This document shows positions 22,902 through 27,573 of a stretch of 27,573 bases of DNA, one piece after another. Location: assembly GCA_045655005.1 (NCBI GenBank), contig JAZOOJ010000010.1:1-27573 (forward strand), given 5' to 3'. Every line of letters starts with the position of its first letter. The stretch's first letter is position 1. Made by a program: the position numbers and the translations under genes. The DNA comes from UMGS1908 sp045655005 (GTDB lineage: Bacteria > Bacillota > Clostridia > Christensenellales > UBA1242). Under the pieces are notes generated by a model. That model saw only the letters and a list, made by a program, of their open reading frames with translations. It searched no databases and had not been told where the DNA came from.

Positions 22902-23654
22902 ATGTCATTTAGTTTGGTTGTACTATCTATTTTAATAATAGCTCTTATAAGTGGAGCGGGGCAGAGGGTATTAGATAAAATGCGAATGACTGACAGGTGG
23001 GCTTTAATAATTCTTGTTGGAACAGCTGTTGGGATAATACTTCCGCCAATTACCATTGGGAAATATTTTGCATTCTCAATAGGTGGGTTTTTAATTCCGT
23101 TTGCAGTTTGTATTTATCTTTTAATAAGAACCGGCTTATCTATGGATTTAGTAAGAGCATTCTTTGGGTCGCTGGTTACAGCTGGATTAATTTTATTAAT
23201 TCAATATTTAATGCCAAGCAAAACGCCAGAAGATATTGTAATTGATAATACTTGGATTTATGGGCTTGTGGCAGGTGTGGTTGCTTATGTTTTAGGCAGA
23301 AGCCGAAGGAATGCATTTATTTGTAGTGTTATGGGAATATTCTTGGCGTCGTTAATTCAGTTTTTAATCAATGCAGGTCTTGGTGTGTTGACGCCGTTAA
23401 AATTGGGTTTAGCAGGTGCCTTTGATACGGTAATTTTATCTACATTAATTGCAGTAGGACTTGCCGAGGCTATGGGTGAAACGATTGAGGCAGTTGTTGG
23501 AAGATCTCACGCGAAAGTATTTGATTTTGAAAGTGGTGAGTTTGTAGAAACAGAATTTAATGAAAATAACAGAAATGAGATTACCGGTATTAATAAAAAG
23601 AAAAATTATTATTCAAAAGATTCAAACAATGGGGGAATGGCAAATGACAAATAA
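22902..23654 (+). CDS. DUF1614-like membrane protein
   Basis: Polytopic membrane protein of 250 aa with about six to seven hydrophobic helices over residues 1-210 and a hydrophilic C-terminal tail rich in Asn/Lys/Glu. The motif G-A-G-Q-R-V-L-D-K-M-R followed by L-V-G-T-A-V-G-I-I-L-P-P recalls DUF1614 family proteins, whose role is unknown. AAAGGAGAG precedes ATG 22902. The end overlaps spoIIP by 11 bases, so the two are translationally coupled, which hints at a sporulation-linked role. Confidence 0.65.
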   Translation: MSFSLVVLSILIIALISGAGQRVLDKMRMTDRWALIILVGTAVGIILPPITIGKYFAFSIGGFLIPFAVCIYLLIRTGLSMDLVRAFFGSLVTAGLILLIQYLMPSKTPEDIVIDNTWIYGLVAGVVAYVLGRSRRNAFICSVMGIFLASLIQFLINAGLGVLTPLKLGLAGAFDTVILSTLIAVGLAEAMGETIEAVVGRSHAKVFDFESGEFVETEFNENNRNEITGINKKKNYYSKDSNNGGMANDK

Positions 23655-24825
23655 TAGATTCTACTTAAAATTAATTTGTGCATTAATATGTTTCACTTTT
23701 TTTATTGTAGGTTCTCTACCGGTATTAGGAACAAAATGTTTTGCAAGCAATCTTGATAGTTCTGACTGCTTTGTGGTTTACGATGCAGATGAACCAACCA
23801 AAGTTGTGTTTATGAAAGGAGATGGAATTCAAGTTGACGATGAATACATAAGTTCGGACAATAATCATTATGTTATTCAATCTGTTAATGAAGAAGAAAA
23901 GACCGCTGTTGCAAAGTTTACTGAAACCGTTAAAATGCCAGTATTTAATATTACCAAAAAAGGCAATATTGAAGCGGTAAACGCAAGTACTGGTAAAAGA
24001 ATTGGTTTATATCATACTCACAATGACGAATGTTATAACGATGCAGATGGTACAGATAGTATTTATGGAAAGGGTGGTATTCACGACATTGGAGCAAAAT
24101 TCAAAAACAATTTAGAGAATTTAGGTGTTACCGTTTTTTATTCAGAAGCCTTGCATTTGCCACACGACTCTGGTGCATATACCAGAAGTGAGCAAACAGC
24201 GTCACAATTATTAAAAAATGACTTAGATGCAATTTTTGATATTCACAGAGATGCAACGCCCAGGTCAGAATATATTACAACAGTAAACGGCGAAAAAATG
24301 AGCAAAGTAAGAATGGTTGTAGGGTCTGCCAACGTCAAGTCGGGAATAAATAAAGAATTTGCACTGAATATAAAAGCTTATGCGGATCAGGTATATCCAG
24401 GCTTAATCAAAGACATTTATATTGGGAAGGGTGGTTATAATCAACAACTTTCACCAAGAGCGATGTTGTTTGAAATGGGGACTAATACTATTGAAAAAAG
24501 TTTGGTTGAAAAATCTGTTGTTCCATTAACTAAAACCATAGATGTTGTCTTATATGGAACAAGGTCAGCTAGCGCTTCCAGTGTAGAAGACATAGACACA
24601 GAGGCTTCAACAGGTGACACATTAGAAGCTGGATTGGTGGCAGAAAGTTCAACCGGTGCAGGAACAAAAGCAACTAATTCAACACTTTGGATAGTTTTAG
24701 GTTCTATCGGAGGCATAGCATTAATTTTTGGATTAGTGTGTCTATTTTCAAATAAAGTCAGACACGCTGTGTCAAGATTTTTCAGCGAATTATTTGGTGG
24801 ATTATTTGGAAAGAAAAAAGTATAA
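23644..24825 (+). CDS. spoIIP: Stage II sporulation protein P (SpoIIP)
   Basis: Membrane-anchored peptidoglycan amidase/endopeptidase that, with SpoIID and SpoIIM, degrades septal wall during engulfment. An N-terminal membrane segment (about residues 8-30) is followed by the SpoIIP catalytic domain: Y-H-T-H-N-D-E (zinc-binding His/Glu), F-D-I-H-R-D-A and the Y-N-Q-x-L-S-P-R-A-M-L-F-E-M-G motif. ATG 23644 has GGGGGA upstream; a longer frame from 23560 is overlap with the previous gene. Unusually, a second hydrophobic helix (about 343-365) and a Gly/Phe/Lys-rich end follow the domain. Confidence 0.92.
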   Translation: MTNNRFYLKLICALICFTFFIVGSLPVLGTKCFASNLDSSDCFVVYDADEPTKVVFMKGDGIQVDDEYISSDNNHYVIQSVNEEEKTAVAKFTETVKMPVFNITKKGNIEAVNASTGKRIGLYHTHNDECYNDADGTDSIYGKGGIHDIGAKFKNNLENLGVTVFYSEALHLPHDSGAYTRSEQTASQLLKNDLDAIFDIHRDATPRSEYITTVNGEKMSKVRMVVGSANVKSGINKEFALNIKAYADQVYPGLIKDIYIGKGGYNQQLSPRAMLFEMGTNTIEKSLVEKSVVPLTKTIDVVLYGTRSASASSVEDIDTEASTGDTLEAGLVAESSTGAGTKATNSTLWIVLGSIGGIALIFGLVCLFSNKVRHAVSRFFSELFGGLFGKKKV

Positions 24826-24843
24826 AAATATAACAGGTTTAAT

Positions 24844-24878
24844 AAAAGTTCACTTTAAATGTAAGTGAACTTTTTTAT
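24844..24878 (+). terminator. Terminator after spoIIP
   Basis: Stem AAAAGTTCACTT against AAGTGAACTTTT with a short A/T loop, ending in a T-tract; closes the DUF1614-spoIIP unit. Confidence 0.85.
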
Positions 24879-24936
24879 TTAATAAAACAATTTTCTTTAT
24901 TTAATGTTAAAATATAATTCAAGAGGGGGATTTACG

Positions 24937-24972
24937 GTGTACAAGCCATATACTTTTTATCTTAATTTTTAA
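24937..24972 (+). other. Possible 11-codon mini-ORF
   Basis: A strong ribosome site (GAGGGGG, about 24923-24929) is followed after 7 bases by GTG 24937 and an 11-codon frame (M-Y-K-P-Y-T-F-Y-L-N-F) to TAA 24970-24972. A TATAAT lies at 24913-24918, too close for a usual leader unless the transcript starts near 24925. It could be a leader peptide, a tiny toxin-like peptide or chance. Confidence 0.3.
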
Positions 24973-24986
24973 TTTTAAAAAATTCC

Positions 24987-25014
24987 TTGCAAAATTAATT
25001 TAAATAAGTATAAT
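24987..25014 (+). promoter_or_regulatory. Promoter of der-plsY
   Basis: TTGCAA (24987-24992), 16 bp spacer, TATAAT (25009-25014); the transcript would start about 30 bases before ATG 25051, with GGGGGA in the leader. Confidence 0.65.
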
Positions 25015-25050
25015 ATAAGATGAATACATAATGGGGGACTGGGGAATTTT

Positions 25051-26376
25051 ATGAAATCATTAGTGGCAATTGTAGGAAGACCAAATACTGGTAAAAGTAC
25101 GTTTTTTAATAGAGTTGTAGGTAAAAGAATATCAATTGTTGATGATATGCCGGGTGTTACAAGGGATAGACTTTATGCAGATGTAGAGTGGTGTGGGCAT
25201 TCATTTACTTTGATCGATACGGGTGGAGTTCAGTTTGATAAAGCTGATAATTTTACTGTGCATATAAACAAACAAGTTGACATCGCTATCGACCTTGCGG
25301 ATTTAATTTTGTTTTTTGTTGATGGGAAAGAAGGGTTGGTGCCAACAGATTTTGAAGTTGCTGAAAAACTAAGAAAGTCAGGCAAAAAGGTTTTATTAGT
25401 TGCGAATAAGTATGACACTTTTAAAACTGATAACATTTATGATTTTTATGAGCTTGGGATGGGAGCGCCTATTCCAATCTCGGGAGAGCAGGCAAAGGGT
25501 ATTGGCGATTTGTTGGATGAAGTAGTTAAAAATCTTGACCATACACAAGGTGAAGAAGAAAGTGATGTTTTAAAAATTGCTATTGTAGGAAAGCCAAATA
25601 CTGGAAAATCTTCAATTGTTAACAGATTGGTTGGTGAAGACCGTGTTATTGTTTCAAATGTGTCTGGAACCACAAGAGATAGCGTTGACGTTCCTTTTAA
25701 CTACAACAAGAAAAAATATCTATTAATAGACACTGCGGGAATGAGAAGAAAGCGTGCTATTGAAGACGAAACAGTTGAAAGATATTCAATTTTTAGAACT
25801 CTTGATAGTATTCGCCGTGCTGACGTCGTAGTTGTAGTAATGGATGTTGCCGAAGAAATTTCTGAACAAGATGTGAAAATTGCAGGACTTGTTCACGAAC
25901 AACAAAAACCATCAATTATAGTTTTTAATAAATGGGATAAAATTGAGAAAGAAACTTCAACAATGAACGCTTATGAAAATAAATTGAAAAATGAGTTGGA
26001 TTTTATGCGTTATTTCAAACCTGTATTTTTATCTGCACTAACTGGCAAAAGAATGGAAAAATTAATGCAGGCAGTTGAAGAGGTTTATGCGAACAACACA
26101 AAGAGAATTAAAACACGTGATGTAAACGATATAATTCAAGATGCAGTCATCTCAAATGCTCCACCTGTTGTAAATGGGAAAAGACTTAAAATTTACTATG
26201 CAACTCAAAGTGGAATTACTCCACCTACATTTGTAATTTTTGTAAATAATGGTGATTTGATGCCAGAAAGTTACAAGCGTTACATAGAAAATTCTATAAG
26301 AACGGCAGTTGATTTCACTGGAACACCAATTGAACTTGTAATAAAGAATAAAATGGATAATGCGGACGTTAGATAA
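25051..26376 (+). CDS. der: Ribosome biogenesis GTPase Der (EngA)
   Basis: Essential two-GTPase-domain protein for 50S subunit assembly. First G domain: G-R-P-N-T-G-K-S (8-15), D-T-G-G, N-K-Y-D. Second: G-K-P-N-T-G-K-S, D-T-A-G-M-R-R-K, N-K-W-D. A C-terminal KH-like domain (from about 350) ends with the P-I-E-L-V-I-K motif. 441 aa is typical. A G-rich ribosome site precedes ATG 25051. plsY follows 20 bases downstream; der-plsY adjacency is common in Firmicutes. Confidence 0.97.
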   Translation: MKSLVAIVGRPNTGKSTFFNRVVGKRISIVDDMPGVTRDRLYADVEWCGHSFTLIDTGGVQFDKADNFTVHINKQVDIAIDLADLILFFVDGKEGLVPTDFEVAEKLRKSGKKVLLVANKYDTFKTDNIYDFYELGMGAPIPISGEQAKGIGDLLDEVVKNLDHTQGEEESDVLKIAIVGKPNTGKSSIVNRLVGEDRVIVSNVSGTTRDSVDVPFNYNKKKYLLIDTAGMRRKRAIEDETVERYSIFRTLDSIRRADVVVVVMDVAEEISEQDVKIAGLVHEQQKPSIIVFNKWDKIEKETSTMNAYENKLKNELDFMRYFKPVFLSALTGKRMEKLMQAVEEVYANNTKRIKTRDVNDIIQDAVISNAPPVVNGKRLKIYYATQSGITPPTFVIFVNNGDLMPESYKRYIENSIRTAVDFTGTPIELVIKNKMDNADVR

Positions 26377-26396
26377 AATATAAGGAGAACTATCAA

Positions 26397-27044
26397 ATGA
26401 TTTGGTGGCACATAGTGCTTGTAGTTTTAGTTTCTTACGCTTTTGGCAATGTTTCAATAGCAAGAATAATAAGTGCAAAAATGAATGCTGACATTACAAA
26501 AATGGGAAGTGGAAATCCTGGGACAACTAATGTATTAAGAAACTTTGGCTTTAAAGTTGGTCTTATTAATTTTATTTTAGATATTTTAAAGGGCTTCGTT
26601 CCGGTATTGTTAACAATTGTCATTTTTGAAAATATGATTATGACATACATTTCTGGTGTAACTGTAATTGTAGGTCATATTTACCCAGTTGCGTATAAGT
26701 TTAAAGGAGGAAAGGGAATTGCAACAATGCTTGGCGTATTTTTTGCATCTAATCCATTAGTAACTGCAATAGTGGTAGTTGTTGCTGCAATTTGCTGGCT
26801 TTTGTTTCAATATGGTTCAATGGCGTCGTTTATTTGTGTTACATTTTTAACTGTATTTGAGGGAATTGTTGCTAAAAACAATCTGCCACTTCAAGAAAGC
26901 AGAGTCGTGTGCTTGTTGTTGTTTTCAATATTCCTTTTGACTTGGTTCGCTCACAGAAAAAACATTGAAAGGCTACTTGTTGGAAAAGAAAGCAAAGTTG
27001 ATTTAATCAAATCTGTTAAGAAAAAATACAAAAATAATAGATAA
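26397..27044 (+). CDS. plsY: Acyl-phosphate:glycerol-3-phosphate acyltransferase PlsY
   Basis: Membrane enzyme that acylates glycerol-3-phosphate from acyl-phosphate, the first step of phospholipid synthesis. Family motifs: G-S-G-N-P-G-T-T-N (37-45), G-H-I-Y-P-V-A-Y-K-F-K-G-G-K-G-I-A-T, and about five to six membrane helices. 215 aa is normal; the C-terminal basic tail (K-S-V-K-K-K-Y-K) is cytosolic-type. AAGGAG lies ahead of ATG 26397. Co-transcribed with der. Confidence 0.95.
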   Translation: MIWWHIVLVVLVSYAFGNVSIARIISAKMNADITKMGSGNPGTTNVLRNFGFKVGLINFILDILKGFVPVLLTIVIFENMIMTYISGVTVIVGHIYPVAYKFKGGKGIATMLGVFFASNPLVTAIVVVVAAICWLLFQYGSMASFICVTFLTVFEGIVAKNNLPLQESRVVCLLLFSIFLLTWFAHRKNIERLLVGKESKVDLIKSVKKKYKNNR

Positions 27045-27097
27045 AATAAAAACAGTTGTAAACTTAGTTAGAAACTTTTGAAATTAGTGAAATAATC

Positions 27098-27134
27098 AAC
27101 ACTTTAATCTGTAAATGGTTAAGGTGTTTTTTAT
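27098..27134 (+). terminator. Terminator after plsY
   Basis: Arms AACACTTTAATC (27098-27109) and GGTTAAGGTGTT (27117-27128), paired with two T-G wobbles, followed by TTTTTATT. Confidence 0.75.
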
Positions 27135-27165
27135 TCTCACTTAACAGTAAAAGATACAAATAGTT

Positions 27166-27405
27166 TTGAAGTTGTCAAGGATTGCCGCAGAAAGCGACAT
27201 GCACTTTAACCTTGATAACGAAGAATATTTGTTTGCCATAATAGAAAAGAGAAGAAAAAAGAACAACAAAAAGCGAAAGTTTAAAACACTCATCAACACT
27301 TTTGCTTTTGCCTTCATGTATTTAGTTGTTAAGTGTGCTTGTCATGTTCGAGCGAAGCAAGAACACTTGTATCAATACAATCACTCGCCTCAGTGTCAAA
27401 TATAA
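27166..27405 (+). CDS. Doubtful 79-aa ORF
   Basis: An open frame from TTG 27166 without visible ribosome site or promoter. It contains a Lys/Arg-rich block and one hydrophobic stretch (F-A-F-A-F-M-Y-L-V-V). Its last third is encoded by a palindromic, GC-richer sequence (27331-27368). It may be a decayed gene fragment or chance. Otherwise the 445 bases between plsY and 27490 hold only a terminator, this palindrome and a promoter. Confidence 0.2.
   Translation: MKLSRIAAESDMHFNLDNEEYLFAIIEKRRKKNNKKRKFKTLINTFAFAFMYLVVKCACHVRAKQEHLYQYNHSPQCQI
27331..27368. repeat. Imperfect palindrome, possible dispersed intergenic repeat
   Basis: Arms AAGTGTGCTTG (27331-27341) and CAAGAACACTT (27358-27368) pair with one mismatch; the loop holds a nested GTTC...GAAC. 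The core GAGCGAAGC is GC-richer than the surroundings and resembles small dispersed intergenic repeats seen in other bacteria. Only one copy was noticed in this window. Confidence 0.45.
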
Positions 27406-27444
27406 TTTTCATCAACTATATTTTTTGATGCAATAATTAAATTT

Positions 27445-27456
27445 TTATGTTATAAT
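27445..27456 (+). promoter_or_regulatory. Extended -10 promoter for the last gene
   Basis: TGT-TATAAT (hexamer 27451-27456) without a clear -35, followed by AAGGA and ATG 27490. Confidence 0.5.
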
Positions 27457-27489
27457 TCATTTATAAGAAATTATTAAGGACAGAAAGAT

Positions 27490-27573
27490 ATGCGTTCTAA
27501 TGAAAAAATAAAAAATTATACTATAAGATATATAGTAGCAACATATATTGTGTTTTGGTTAGGAATATTACTT
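27490..27573 (+). CDS. Unknown gene start, cut by window end
   Basis: ATG 27490 has AAGGA about 8 bases upstream and an extended -10 before that. The 28 visible residues are a basic hydrophilic start (M-R-S-N-E-K-I-K-N) followed by a hydrophobic helix (I-V-A-T-Y-I-V-F-W-L-G-I-L-L), so it is probably a membrane protein. The family cannot be named from this much. Confidence 0.6.
   Translation, partial: MRSNEKIKNYTIRYIVATYIVFWLGILL

Noticed and set aside
27425..27440. Junction-motif-like TGCAATAATT before the last gene
   Set aside because: Only about ten bases match, and no ftsW tail or GTATAC hairpin follows; likely chance in AT-rich DNA.

Overview
The window looks like the chromosome of a low-GC, endospore-forming member of the Clostridia (Firmicutes). 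AT-rich codons, AGGAG-type ribosome binding sites, a division cluster (murA-ftsQ-ftsA-ftsZ) running into spoIIGA-sigE, plus sigG, a ylmC/ymxH-type gene and spoIIP support this. I cannot name the species. No rRNA, tRNA, CRISPR array, integrase or transposase was found.

Bases 1-9220 are an accessory region with an unusual design. Small cargo genes (three GNAT acetyltransferases, an HD hydrolase, an alpha/beta hydrolase with a P-loop kinase-like protein, a membrane protein, an unknown protein, a CCA-adding tRNA nucleotidyltransferase and a methyltransferase) are separated by at least six copies of a ~120-150 bp sequence that encodes the last ~40 residues of a SEDS protein (FtsW/SpoVE family). 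Each copy follows a short conserved junction motif. All but one are followed by a GTATAC-type hairpin whose right arm overlaps the -35 box of a TATRCA-N16/17-TGnTATAAT promoter driving the next cargo gene. Three copies encode the same 34 residues but differ at roughly half or more of their codons. They are therefore not recent duplicates; each looks like the tail of a different, once functional ftsW-like gene. The simplest reading is a family of gene cassettes that insert into the 3' end of ftsW, each bringing its own replacement tail and pushing the older tail and cargo downstream. This is the main candidate for an undescribed system. The full-length ftsW and any recombinase would lie outside the window.

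Bases 9242-16234 hold a reverse-strand unknown gene and then the core division and sporulation cluster: murA, ftsQ/divIB, ftsA, ftsZ, spoIIGA and sigE. MurA makes the peptidoglycan precursor, FtsQ/FtsA/FtsZ build the divisome, SpoIIGA processes pro-sigma-E, and SigE starts mother-cell transcription.

Bases 16400-19028 hold four accessory genes (HD hydrolase, GNAT, RBBP9-like hydrolase, degenerate aldo/keto reductase) between sigE and sigG, where the two sigma genes are adjacent in B. subtilis. sigG is inverted here and has a good sigma-F-type promoter. Then come the ylmC/ymxH-type gene, nrdR, feoA-feoB, a DUF1614-like membrane protein overlapping spoIIP, der, plsY, a poorly coding stretch with a palindrome, and the start of a gene cut by the window end.
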